A DNA stretch of 64,000 nucleotides from Bradyrhizobium sp. 170 (GCF_023101085.1 NZ_CP064703.1:1984001-2048000); one strand, 5' to 3'. Shown: positions 48,434 to 57,940, numbered from the stretch's first letter. Translations and numbers: made by a program. Notes: generated by a model from the letters alone, not told the origin.

Positions 48434-49265
48434 TCAAGGATCGCACGCGCCCGCTGTCTCACCTCTTGTGATCGAAGAACGAACCGGCGCAATCAGAATT
48501 GCGGAGATCATCTCAGTCTTGAAAGGTGACGTCACTGCCCTGCACATCAGGCGAGCCTTCAGTACCGAAGTAGCCGAGGAGATCACCACGAATTTTATTC
48601 GCAATGCCGGTCGCAAGGAGCGGAAGGATGGCGTTCCTGGAGAATATATCGGAGCATCTCACTATAGCAAGGATGCAGCCACTTATTTCGCAGCGTCAGA
48701 AAATGCGCGACCGTTCGTCGACGGCCTTTTTGGCGATTTGGTTGATCCGGTCCGCGGGTTGTTCGACGCATTGAAGCGCGAGCTTCACAATCAAGGCATC
48801 GAATTGCGGCTGGCCCGGTCGGAGCACGGTCAGGCCAATATTTGTCGCGCTTTCTGTTGGTCTGGGACGGGCATGTATGCTTTGGAGCCTCACGACGACG
48901 TCGCTCAAGTTCTATGTGCCGGGAATGATTACGAGCTTCGCGCAGTGGCGAACAACACCGTTGTAGCGCTTAACGTGTATACCAGCATGCCTGAGGAAGG
49001 TGGCGATCTGCGAATCTGGAGCCATAAGCCTACAGCTAGCGATCGAAAGTCGCAAAGTGTGGAGAGAACAGGCTATCCCTATTCGACAGCTTACCTCGAG
49101 CCCTTTCCTTCTCACGATTTTCAACTTAAGGCGGGGGATATTGCCCTGATCGATGGCGGTTTCATTCACGGGGTCACGCGACAATCAAGCAACGGAAAGC
49201 GTCGCGTTCTGCTGAATAGCTTCTTTGGGTTTGCGCGGCCGCATCTTGTTCTCTGGTGGACCTGA
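48423..49265 (+). CDS. Fe(II)/2-oxoglutarate-dependent oxygenase
   Basis: A 280-residue protein. Iron ligands are visible as H157 and D159 in EPHDDVAQ and the distal H249 in GGFIHGVTR, followed about 13 residues on by the 2-oxoglutarate-binding Arg in KRRVLLNSFFGF. The core between them (VALNVYTSMPEEGGDLRIW, FQLKAGDIALIDGG) is the double-stranded beta-helix. Asp in place of Gly/Ala at the second ligand argues for hydroxylation, not halogenation. ATG 48423 has AGAGGAG six bases upstream and overlaps the EctB-like gene by 11 bases, so the two are coupled. The substrate may be the amino acid made by the aminotransferase; that is inference. It is followed by an IS630 element. Confidence 0.87.
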   Translation: MVTDQGSHAPAVSPLVIEERTGAIRIAEIISVLKGDVTALHIRRAFSTEVAEEITTNFIRNAGRKERKDGVPGEYIGASHYSKDAATYFAASENARPFVDGLFGDLVDPVRGLFDALKRELHNQGIELRLARSEHGQANICRAFCWSGTGMYALEPHDDVAQVLCAGNDYELRAVANNTVVALNVYTSMPEEGGDLRIWSHKPTASDRKSQSVERTGYPYSTAYLEPFPSHDFQLKAGDIALIDGGFIHGVTRQSSNGKRRVLLNSFFGFARPHLVLWWT

Positions 49266-49349
49266 AATTGCGTCTGACTGCTTCGCCGTGATGGACAAAT
49301 GGCTTCGGTTTTCAGCTCGTCCCGTGGTCGCGCGAGCTAAAAGACTGCG

Positions 49350-50303
49350 CTAGAGCGTTAGCCGATCAGGTTGCAAATATCCTGCGGCGGCGAAGTAGTT
49401 TGTGGATTCTGCGGGCGAGTAAGTGTCGACGATGCGGCCAATGGCATCCCAGAGACCATTGACGGTGCGTTCGGCGGCCTTCCGGAGATTTGCTTTGAGT
49501 TTGGCGAAGGCGTTCTCGATGGGATTGAAGTCGGGGCTGTAGGGCGGAAGATAGAGGAGCGTTGCGCCGGCAGCTTCGATCATCTCGCGTATGCGCGGTC
49601 CTTTGTGGCTGGAGAGGTTGTCCATGATGAACGCGTCTTTAGGAAGCTCGGGCACGAGCACCTTTTCCACATAGGTCTCGAAGGCATCGCGGTTGATAGG
49701 GCCATCGAGCACCCAGGGCGCGATGATGCCGCGGGTGGTTAGAGCGGCCACGCAGGTTGTTGTTTTCCAGTGGCCGTGCGGAACGGCGGCTCGCAGACGC
49801 TCGCCGCGCTGGCAGCGGCCATGAGTTCGCGCCATGTTGGTCGATGCCCAGGTCTCATCAATGAAGACGAGCCGATCCCGATCGAGCTTGCCTTGGCTCT
49901 CACGCCAGGCTTCCCGCCGCTTCAAGACATCCGGGCGATCCTGCTCTGTGGCATGGGCGGTCTTTTTTTGCGCGTGATGTTGTGGCGCTCGAAGAAGCGA
50001 CGGATCGTCCCGTAGCCGAAGGAAAGACCTTCTTTGCTCAGGCTATGGCGCAATTCCTCGATGGTGATATCGGGGTTTGCCTTGAGCAAGGCAGGATCGT
50101 CGCCTGATGGGCATCGATCCGGTGGGACTTGCGATCTCCGCCCTGAGCTCTTGGCTGGGCATCCCCTTGCTCTCGCTCGCGCATCCGCCACCGGCTGACG
50201 CTCGCGGCGCTGACGCCAAACCGCTCGGCCGCTTGCCGGCCGGATGCGCCGCCCGCAATGGTGGCAAGCACCCGTTCACGAACATCGACAGCGGTTTCGC
50301 CAT
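49350..50303 (-). pseudogene. IS630 transposase with N-terminal frameshifts, catalytic part intact
   Basis: Start at 50303 (MAKPLSM) is followed by a frame change to VLATIAGGASGRQAAERFGVSAASVSRW, a second change near 50100 to ALLKANPDITIEELRHSL, and a run of seven A residues (about 49964-49970) that would join it to the catalytic frame open to 49350. There all three acidic residues are seen: LVFIDETWAS, FIMDNLSSHK and NPIENAF. The A7 run may be a programmed shift site as in other IS630 elements; the two earlier shifts are lesions. The stop codon TAG uses the TA of the target site. Confidence 0.85.
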
Positions 50304-50394
50304 ACCCGCCGGCCTCCTGTCCCGGCGGGTAGCTTGAATCACCAAAACGCTGATTTGTGAATCCGCAGCGATTCAGTCAGATGGGCTAACGCTC
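49353..50394 (-). mobile_element. IS630-family element, full-length copy (1042 bp)
   Basis: Inverted repeats start GAGCGTTAGCC at both ends, with TA on each side (49351-49352 and 50395-50396). It is the full-length relative of the deleted copy at 18194-19059, in the opposite orientation. The two differ by a few single bases and the internal deletion. Confidence 0.92.
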
Positions 50395-50396
50395 TA

Positions 50397-51401
50397 GCAT
50401 GTAACCGGCTGGCCAAGGCTAGCTGCTAAATCGAGTGAAGCTTCGGCAGCAAGTGATTGTCCTGGTCGCAATCTGGAGGGTGACTGAATGGATAGCTCGC
50501 GACTTGCTGATCACCAGAGTAGCGCCAGCCCTGAGACTCTCCTACTTACCCGTCTCTCTCCACCCGCGCTTTTCTTGGCGGTGGTTCATGTACGATGATT
50601 ACGTGCACGCGTCTTGTGGAAGGCGCATACATTGGCGTCATTCCAATCCCAGCTTCCCTTCATGCCCAGGTGTTGGCATCAAGGCGTTTCTGCTTGCGCA
50701 GTTGCTCTGAACCAGATCGGACAGTTTACGGGGTATCAACGCGATCCTCAACAGATGTCATGTCCGTGTGAGCTTTGAGATCGACAACGAGCGGACCGCA
50801 AGGCTTGTGTCGGATGCGCTCGGCGCCGCCACCGATATGCGGGCGTTGGAGGACTTTGCCGGTCCACCGGAAGGAGCAACAATCCTAGGACGGTCAACCA
50901 CCAACACTAGTAATTGATCTAGATAACAGAACATGTCACCTACACACGAGACAACCGTCCGACCGGTCAAACCTCACACGGAAGAGTTCGGCATGCAGTA
51001 TCGACTACATTGTGTTCTGCGAATGGCTCCAATCGATGCGCTCGCCGGTCACCTGGCGGAAATCGCGCTTTCGGCCTGCGCCAAACGCAGCCTGTACTTT
51101 CTCTTTTAAGCGCATGAGGGCTCTCTGGAGCGCAGCAAGACGGTGGCTTCCGGCGTCAGTCTCTCTCAGACCTCGACCAAAAGCGAGGTGTGAATGTTTA
51201 ACAATCTTTGATCGCAGTCCTCCTTTAACACTGGTTTCAGAGAATGTGTATCGGAGCGACTTTGTCGGAACGCGCACTCGTTAAAATCGCTGGTGGCTAC
51301 GAAAAGTCTAGCGTTGAGGGACAGTGTTCTGTGAGGGTCAAAAAGACGCGACCCCACCGGCTGACCGCGGTGCGCGAGGATAATTCAAAGGAAGGTACGA
51401 C
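50397..51401. other. Region upstream of the flavin monooxygenase
   Basis: About 1 kb with no intact gene. The right half (from about 50885) is the outer arm of the inverted duplication described at 45115-46060. A frame near 50766-50920 (FEIDNERTARLVSDALGAATDMRALEDFAG) looks like real protein sequence cut by frameshifts but I do not recognise the family. AAAGGAAGG at 51388-51396 is the ribosome site of the next gene. Confidence 0.45.
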
Positions 51402-52745
51402 ATGCGGCGCAATGGTAAAATGAAGCTCGGAGTGATGCTCTGGTCGCTGGGATATCACGAGGGTGCATGGCTCGATCCGAGCGTGCCAGCGAATGGCGGA
51501 GCTGATATCGATTATTACGCTCATCTGGCAGCACTAGCCGAAGCGGCGGCATTTCACTTCGTATTTGTCCCCGATAGTCCAAGCGTCATACATGAAGATT
51601 ACGCAACTATTGCCCGTGTAAGCCGTAGCGCAGTGTTGGAGCCAATCACGCTATTGTCGGCGCTTTCATCGAGGACACAACACATCGGCCTTGTCGGAAC
51701 GGCGACGACAACGTATCACCAGCCATATCATCTTGCACGCATGTTCGCCTCACTTGATCACCTATCGCGGGGACGTGCGGCCTGGAACATCGTCACCTCG
51801 GGATTTAAGTCCGAAGCTGCAAATTTCGGCGACAAGGAACTTCCAGATCATGGATCGCGCTATGCCCGGGCGAGAGAATTCGTAGAAGTTGTCAAGGGTC
51901 TTTGGGATACGTGGGAAGACGATGCTTTCATTCGCGACAAGCAAACTGGCATTTTCGCTGACACAACGAAGCTCCATGTGCTCAATCACCGAGGGGACTG
52001 CTTATCAGTTAGAGGTCCACTCAACATCGCAAGGCCGCCGCAAGGGTATCCCGTGTTGGTTCAGGCTGGCGCATCTGATACCGGAATAAGGTTTGCTGCC
52101 GAAGTGGCCGAAGTCGTGTTCACCGCCGCACCTTCTTTGGAGCTCGGCAAACGATACTACGCAACTGTCAAAGAGAAGTCGCGCGCGCTTGGGCGGGACG
52201 ATCAGGTGCTGGTCATGCCGGGCATTGTCCCGATCGTTGGGAGGACCAAGCAGGAAGCATCTGAGAAGCTTAAGAAGCTTCAGTCCTATACCCACATCGA
52301 CGTGCAAATTGGGACGGCCAATCGGTTGCTGGGGTCTGTCACCGATCTGCGTTCAGTGAATCTCGACTCACTGGTCCCCGAGACATTGCCGGAGACGAAT
52401 TTCACCAAGAGTCGTCAGAACCTGCTCCTGGACCTCGCGGCAAGCCACAAATTGACCTGGAGACAACTGATCCGCATGGCGTCGGACAGCCTTGGACATC
52501 TCATGGTTGTTGGAACACCGGACGAAATTGCTGACGTCATGGTGGATGCATTTGATCAACATGCGGCTGACGGTTTCAATGTGTTACCGGCGACCTTTCC
52601 AGACGGGCTCAAGGATTTTATCGAGCTCGTCGTCCCCGAATTGCGGCGACGCGGGAAATTCAGATCCCGATACTCCGGGCAAACATTAAGAGAGAACCTT
52701 GGTCTCGAGCGGCCCCTTAATCAGTTCACGTGCAGGCAAGTGTAA
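51402..52745 (+). CDS. FMN-dependent monooxygenase of the luciferase-like NtaA/SnaA/DszA family
   Basis: A 447-residue flavin monooxygenase. Typical parts are LGVMLWSLGYHEGAWLDP (part), YYAHLAALAEAAAFHFVFVPDS, SRTQHIGLVGTATTTYHQPYHLARMFASLDHLS (part), GRAAWNIVTS, GSRYARAREFVEVVKGLWDTWEDDA, the GPLNIARPPQGYPVLVQAGAS strand, and the C-terminal LRENLGLERPL. AAAGGAAGG precedes ATG 51402. Such two-component enzymes use reduced FMN from a separate reductase to open or desulfurise small chelators or sulfur/nitrogen compounds (NTA, EDTA, dibenzothiophene sulfone). No reductase is in the window. It stands upstream of a polyamine-type ABC transporter, as transporter-linked catabolic monooxygenases often do. 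Confidence 0.9.
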   Translation: MRRNGKMKLGVMLWSLGYHEGAWLDPSVPANGGADIDYYAHLAALAEAAAFHFVFVPDSPSVIHEDYATIARVSRSAVLEPITLLSALSSRTQHIGLVGTATTTYHQPYHLARMFASLDHLSRGRAAWNIVTSGFKSEAANFGDKELPDHGSRYARAREFVEVVKGLWDTWEDDAFIRDKQTGIFADTTKLHVLNHRGDCLSVRGPLNIARPPQGYPVLVQAGASDTGIRFAAEVAEVVFTAAPSLELGKRYYATVKEKSRALGRDDQVLVMPGIVPIVGRTKQEASEKLKKLQSYTHIDVQIGTANRLLGSVTDLRSVNLDSLVPETLPETNFTKSRQNLLLDLAASHKLTWRQLIRMASDSLGHLMVVGTPDEIADVMVDAFDQHAADGFNVLPATFPDGLKDFIELVVPELRRRGKFRSRYSGQTLRENLGLERPLNQFTCRQV

Positions 52746-53014
52746 GCAGTCGTTCGTGAAAGATGCCCAAGCGCTTGAACGGGTGTTTTGAGATTGCAGG
52801 CGCTCGGCTGGCGATTGCCGATAGGTCGTTAGGAGTCTCGCCCATGATCTCAACGCCGGCGGGGGCAGGCTAAACACCGAGTTCAGTGGGCGCTATCGTC
52901 GTTGCCAGCAAGACGTCGCGTCTGGACGGCCGACCTCAGATTGCCTCCTCGAAATGACGTTCGCTGATCAAGCCCGCAAAATCGATCGTTAGGGAAAAAG
53001 TAAAGAGCTTTCGG

Positions 53015-54112
53015 ATGGATCGCAGACAATTCATGCAGACAACGTCGGCCGCTATCGTGGCCGGAACGCTGCCTTCCGTCGGGAGCCGGGCTTCGGTGCA
53101 ATCCCCAGGCGAGTTAACGATACGTACGGGCAGTGGCGGCGCTTTTGGTAATGCCGTCATTGAAGTTTTAGTGAAACCGTTCCAGGCGGAGACCGGAATC
53201 AAGGTGACGCCGATCACCGACCAGACTAACCCGGCGCAGATTGAGCTGATGGTGACCACGAAAACCGTTACCTTCGACGTGGCTCAAATCACTCAAGGCT
53301 CGGCGCTTGCCGCAGCCGAGAAAGGCCATCTCGAGCAGATCGACTACTCCATCTACAAGAAGGATGAGCTGGACGGCATCATCGATTTCGCGAAGCATCC
53401 CTTCGGCGTCGGCTCCAATATCTATTCCATTGTCATGGTGTATAACACCGTCAGGTTCCCAGCTGGCAAGCCGCGCCCGAACACTTGGGCCGAGTTCTGG
53501 GACGTCAAGAAGTTTCCGGGCGTTCGCGTACTCACGGACGGTCGATTGGGAATTCAAGGTCCATGGGAGGAGGCGCTGCTGGCGGACGGTGTACCAGCGG
53601 ACAAGCTCTACCCGATGGACATCGACCGTATTTTCGGCAGCCTGGACAAGATCAAGCCGCATGTTCGTAAATGGTGGCATAACGGAGCCGAAATCCAGCA
53701 AATCATGCAGGAGAAAGCAGCCGACATCCTGAATTCCTATGATGGTCGTGCGATTCTGTCGATGGACCAGGGCGCGCCGATCGAAATCAATCGGAACCAG
53801 GCCAAGCTGATTTCGGACTACTGGGTGATCCCGAAGGGCAGCCCGAATGCGCGGAACGCGCAGAAGTTCATCGAATTCGCCACCCGCGCCGAGCGCCAGG
53901 CGACGTTCGCCCGGCTCTTTCCCATCGGCGCCACCAACCGCAATGCATACAAGCTGATCCCGGACGCCGTGGCCCGCAGGCTTGCCAGCCATCCTGACTA
54001 CATGGCGAGCGGCATTCTGATCGATATGAAGCGGTACGCTCAGATTGGGTCGGATGGCCTGTCTAACAGTCAGCGGCTAGCTCACCGCTGGAACAGATGG
54101 AGTCTGTCCTAA
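53015..54112 (+). CDS. ABC transporter substrate-binding protein, spermidine/putrescine type
   Basis: A 365-residue periplasmic binding protein with a twin-arginine start (MDRRQFMQTTSAAIVAGTLP). The mature part has GGAFGNAVIEVLVKPFQAETGIKV (part), VTFDVAQITQG, NTWAEFWDVKKFPG, DILNSYDGRA and YWVIPKGSPNARNAQKFIEFA, as in PotD/IdiA-like family 1/6 binding proteins. It opens an operon with an ATPase and a double permease. The ligand is not certain: polyamines, amino-acid derivatives and iron chelates are all bound by this family. Confidence 0.9.
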   Translation: MDRRQFMQTTSAAIVAGTLPSVGSRASVQSPGELTIRTGSGGAFGNAVIEVLVKPFQAETGIKVTPITDQTNPAQIELMVTTKTVTFDVAQITQGSALAAAEKGHLEQIDYSIYKKDELDGIIDFAKHPFGVGSNIYSIVMVYNTVRFPAGKPRPNTWAEFWDVKKFPGVRVLTDGRLGIQGPWEEALLADGVPADKLYPMDIDRIFGSLDKIKPHVRKWWHNGAEIQQIMQEKAADILNSYDGRAILSMDQGAPIEINRNQAKLISDYWVIPKGSPNARNAQKFIEFATRAERQATFARLFPIGATNRNAYKLIPDAVARRLASHPDYMASGILIDMKRYAQIGSDGLSNSQRLAHRWNRWSLS

Positions 54113-54233
54113 ACCGCGGGCCGCGAAAGCTTTGTGGGGCATCTTGATGAGACCAGCCATGTGGGAGCGCCCGCCGCGGGCGGCCGGCGCGTCGCATTCG
54201 GTCGGTCGTGCATAGAAGTGTTTTGGAGCATGA

Positions 54234-55334
54234 ATGGTGACTGTTTATGTCGAGAGTCCCACTCCGCCTGCCGCATCTGACCAGGGTGAGACGGTGTTAG
54301 GTTCTGCGGAAGTCGAATTTCGTGGCGTCACCAAGATGTATGATGTGAACCCAGCAGTCAAAGATTTATCACTCACCGTCCGTCGCGGCGAGTTTCTAAC
54401 TATCCTCGGTCCAAGCGGTTCAGGCAAGACCACTACGCTGATGCTGCTGGCCGGGTTCATACCGCCCACTAAGGGCGACATCGTGATCGCCGGAAGATCC
54501 GTCACCGCTGTGCCTTCCTACCGGCGCGACCAAGGCATCGTCTTCCAAAGCTATGCATTGTTTCCGCACCTTACGGTGCGCCGGAATTTAGAGTTTCCGC
54601 TCGAAATGCGGGGCGTGAAGGCTGCCGAGAGAGCAGCGCGGGTCGACCGCATGCTTGAGCGCGTGCACCTCAAGGACTTTAGCGAACGCATGCCGTCACA
54701 ACTGAGTGGCGGCCAGCAGCAGCGAGTGGCGCTTGCCCGTGCGCTGATCGCCGATCCGCCAATCCTCCTGCTCGATGAGCCGCTCGGCGCGCTCGACCGC
54801 AACCTTCGTGAGCAGATGCAAGTCGAGCTCAAGAGCCTGCACAAGGAGTTCGGTAAGACCACCATATGCGTAACGCACAATCAGGAGGAGGCGCTCACGC
54901 TGTCGGATCGCATCGTCGTCATGAGCGCCGGGCGGATCCAGCAGACCGACACGCCGGAGGTCATCTACGACCGGCCGGTGACTCGCTTCGTGGCGAATTT
55001 TCTGGGCGAGGCCAACTTTCTTGAAAATTCCGATTTCAAGGTCGAATCCGCTGCAGCGCAGCCTACTGGCACCGTGGCCATGATCCGGCCGGAGCGCATC
55101 TATATTGCCGCTGCCGAGGCGCGGCAGCGCGCTGATGCGGACCAGCGCCAATCGGTCACCGGAACGGTGGGCGAGATGATCTATGCTGGACCGTTGCGGA
55201 AATACCATGTGCGCGTCGGGAGCAGCATAATCATCGTGCGCGAGCATGTTGCCGCGGGGCAGAAGATCTTCCAGCCTGGCGAAGAGGTGCGGCTCGACTG
55301 GCTGCGCTCTGACGTACGCTTCGTTGCGACTTAG
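54234..55334 (+). CDS. ABC transporter ATPase, PotA type
   Basis: A 366-residue ATPase: Walker A GPSGSGKTT (60-68), Q-loop FQSYALFPHLTV, signature LSGGQQQR (about 157), Walker B ILLLDEPLGALD (about 177), H-loop VTHNQEEAL. A C-terminal TOBE domain (about 280-366, MIRPERIYI) is as in PotA, FbpC and UgpC. It follows the binding-protein gene by 120 bases; the permease starts 22 bases after its stop. Confidence 0.94.
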   Translation: MVTVYVESPTPPAASDQGETVLGSAEVEFRGVTKMYDVNPAVKDLSLTVRRGEFLTILGPSGSGKTTTLMLLAGFIPPTKGDIVIAGRSVTAVPSYRRDQGIVFQSYALFPHLTVRRNLEFPLEMRGVKAAERAARVDRMLERVHLKDFSERMPSQLSGGQQQRVALARALIADPPILLLDEPLGALDRNLREQMQVELKSLHKEFGKTTICVTHNQEEALTLSDRIVVMSAGRIQQTDTPEVIYDRPVTRFVANFLGEANFLENSDFKVESAAAQPTGTVAMIRPERIYIAAAEARQRADADQRQSVTGTVGEMIYAGPLRKYHVRVGSSIIIVREHVAAGQKIFQPGEEVRLDWLRSDVRFVAT

Positions 55335-55356
55335 GGTACTGAAAGGGGTGAGGCGA

Positions 55357-57129
55357 ATGGGACCGCTTCAGAAGCTCGGGCGACTGCCCATCGTGTTGAC
55401 CATGCCGGCCTTCGCGGTTTTGCTGGTCGTGTTCGGCGTGCCGATCATTCAGCTCTTCCTGACCAGTCTTAATGCGCCGGCCTTTTCGTTCGCCAACTAT
55501 CAGGCGTTTTTCGGCGAACAGTCGAATGTCCGCGTCCTCTTTCAGACGGTCGAGGTGAGCGTCGTGGCCACGGCGATCTGCCTGATCATCGGCTATCCGA
55601 CGGCCTATCTGATCGTGGCAGCCTCGAAGCGATTGCGCACTGCGCTGATCGTGTTTGTTTTGATCCCCTATCTGACCAGCGGATTGGCGCGCACCTACGC
55701 TTGGATCGTGATTCTGGGCGACCGCGGCCTGATCAACAGTGTATTGCTCGACCTTGGGCTGATCTCAAGGCCGCTGGAGCTAATCTATAACCGCGTGGCC
55801 GTTTATATCGGCATGGTACACATCATGCTGCCGATGATGATGTTGCCGCTCATCAGCGTCATGCAGGACATCGACAAGTCTTTGATGGCTGCCGCTCGCA
55901 GCATGGGTGCGCGGCCCCTTGCCGCTTTTTGGCGCGTGTTCCTCCCGCTCACCCTGCCGGGCGTCCGCAGCGGCGCGCTGCTGGTCTTTGTGGTCTGCCT
56001 CGGCTTCTACGTCACGCCACAAGCGCTCGGCGGGTTGCGCGACGCCATGCTGTCGACCTTCATCGCGGCTCAAGTCGCGACCGCCTTCAACTTGGGGTCT
56101 ATTGCTGCCTCGGCCTTCATCCTCCTGGGCGTCGCCGCTGTCATGCTTTCAACGTTGGGGTTGGATATTTCCGGCAAGCAGGGCACGGCGAAAACAGCGA
56201 GTAAGTCCGGGTCGACCCGGCTGCCCTCGGTCGGCAGACTCACCCGACATCTCAATGAGCTTGCCACTCCCTATCGATCGAAGCGCTGGACGTCCAAGCT
56301 GTACCAGGCGGGGGATGAGAGCCGCTGCTGGGACACCGTCGGCACGGTGTTCGTGGTGCTTGTCATGTTCTACCTGCTGTTTCCGAGCCTCGTGATCATC
56401 ATTATGTCATTCGGCGCTGGGACGGTTCTGGAATTCCCGCCCTCGAGTCTTTCGCTGCAGTGGTACCGTTCCTTCTTCGACAATCCCTGGTGGATTGACG
56501 CCGCCTGGACGAGCATTCAGCTCGGGGTCGCAGTCGCCATCCTGTCGACCATCGTCGGGACGCTTGCGGCCTACGGCCTCAGCCGCACCTTTCCGCGCCT
56601 GCGCAGCTTTCTGACCATGCTGATCCTGACGCCGATCACCATTCCAGTCATTGTGGTTGGCATCGCGACCTATCTTGGCCTAGTCAATTTGGGGCTGCTC
56701 GGCTCGAAGATCGGTCTCGCCCTCGCGCATAGCATCGGCTCCATCACCTTTGTCGTCGTCATTGTCGTGACGACCTTGGCGAATTTCGACCAGCGGCTGG
56801 AAAAAGCGGCGAAGAGCATGCGGGCTGGGCCGCTGCAAGCTTTCATGAGGGTAAGGCTGCCGCTGATCCGGCCCGGCGTCATCGCCGGCGCCGTATTCGC
56901 GTTCATCCACTCCTTCGACGAGGTCGTCATCTCGTCGCTGGTCGGGGGGGCGATCCGGACGTTGCCGCTGAAAATGTGGGATAACATGCGCAACGAGATG
57001 GACCCGACGATCGCCGCAGTGGCGTCGCTGCTGTCGCTTCTGCCTATGTTCTGGCTGATCGCCCTGTATCTCACGTCGTTACGGTCGAAACTGGGGGAGC
57101 CGGCGTGCGCTCCCGAACCCCACTACTAG
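55357..57129 (+). CDS. Fused double ABC permease (PotB-PotC type in one chain)
   Basis: A 590-residue membrane protein containing two complete permease units. Unit 1 (about 1-270) has the EAA loop AARSMGARPLAAFWRVFLPLTLPG; unit 2 (about 320-590) has AAKSMRAGPLQAFMRVRLPLIRPG; between them is a polar linker of about 60 residues (from DISGKQGTAKTA to RSKRWTSK). ATG 55357 has GGGGTGAGG upstream; an earlier in-frame start would overlap the ATPase gene. Fused permeases occur in iron (FbpB) and some polyamine-type systems. A 60-codon fragment related to unit 2 lies at 57760-57940. Confidence 0.92.
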   Translation: MGPLQKLGRLPIVLTMPAFAVLLVVFGVPIIQLFLTSLNAPAFSFANYQAFFGEQSNVRVLFQTVEVSVVATAICLIIGYPTAYLIVAASKRLRTALIVFVLIPYLTSGLARTYAWIVILGDRGLINSVLLDLGLISRPLELIYNRVAVYIGMVHIMLPMMMLPLISVMQDIDKSLMAAARSMGARPLAAFWRVFLPLTLPGVRSGALLVFVVCLGFYVTPQALGGLRDAMLSTFIAAQVATAFNLGSIAASAFILLGVAAVMLSTLGLDISGKQGTAKTASKSGSTRLPSVGRLTRHLNELATPYRSKRWTSKLYQAGDESRCWDTVGTVFVVLVMFYLLFPSLVIIIMSFGAGTVLEFPPSSLSLQWYRSFFDNPWWIDAAWTSIQLGVAVAILSTIVGTLAAYGLSRTFPRLRSFLTMLILTPITIPVIVVGIATYLGLVNLGLLGSKIGLALAHSIGSITFVVVIVVTTLANFDQRLEKAAKSMRAGPLQAFMRVRLPLIRPGVIAGAVFAFIHSFDEVVISSLVGGAIRTLPLKMWDNMRNEMDPTIAAVASLLSLLPMFWLIALYLTSLRSKLGEPACAPEPHY

Positions 57130-57759
57130 ACCCGCGAGCGGGATCAGCAGCCGTTCCGATGCTGCGATCAATAGGATAAAGCAGCTTGCGGCAATCGTAG
57201 CCGCCCCGAAATCTCGCCGCTGAACACGGCAATGCTGGGTCCGCGCCAAAAAAGCGTACCATTCGAACGGGGGGCGGACACCCAAGCAGGATTGTCGCAT
57301 TAGGAGCCCGAATATTGCTCAGACGTCCGATGCGAATTGCACCGGATATTCGCGCGGCTTGGGGCCCTCAAAGAGGAACTTCACGCCAGTCCGAGACACA
57401 TAGGAAATCGTCAAAGGTCCTGACCGGTATTGTGTCCTTTGCAATCGAACAATTCGGCGCGGGCCTTACGGAACGATGTTCTTGGCAGGCTGCGCGCGGG
57501 ATTTATCAGATTGCGAACATAAGCGCTGGTGGCAATTCCGTCACTTACCGGTCCATAGTTCACTTTCGCTGCTTCGCGTTTGACGATGTCTTTTCGCCGG
57601 GCGCAAGCAGGAGATCATAGCTGAGGATTTTGACCTCGGCCCAGGGGCTTAATCCAGTTTGAAGTTCGCATGAAGCGCCGGCGCTTCGGAAGAGATGGGG
57701 TATTCGGTCCCGATCGCTTGACCGATTTGCCGCGCCGCACGTTTTGACTGACGATCATG
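57130..57759. other. Intergenic region
   Basis: About 630 bases. Minus-strand text near 57350-57410 (TGVKFLFEGPKPREYPVQFASDV, part) looks like a real protein fragment ended by a stop, but I cannot name the family. The plus strand has no motif. Confidence 0.35.
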
Positions 57760-57940
57760 GACCAATAGGGTGACGCTACCAGTGATCCGGCCCGGCGCTA
57801 TCGCCGACGCCGTTTTCGCCTTCATCCACTCCTTCGACGAGGTCGTCATCACGTCGCTTTTGGTGGACTATCCAGACGCCCCGCTGAAAAGTGGAATTTT
57901 GCGTAACGTTATGGACCCGACGATCGCCGCCCCGCCAGCC
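57760..57940 (+). pseudogene. ABC permease fragment related to the fused permease
   Basis: The frame LPVIRPGAIADAVFAFIHSFDEVVITSL and NVMDPTIAA matches the end of permease unit 2 (LPLIRPGVIAGAVFAFIHSFDEVVISSL and EMDPTIAA). The EAA loop before it and the last helix after it are missing. It is a relic of a second permease gene of the same kind, or of a local duplication. Confidence 0.85.
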
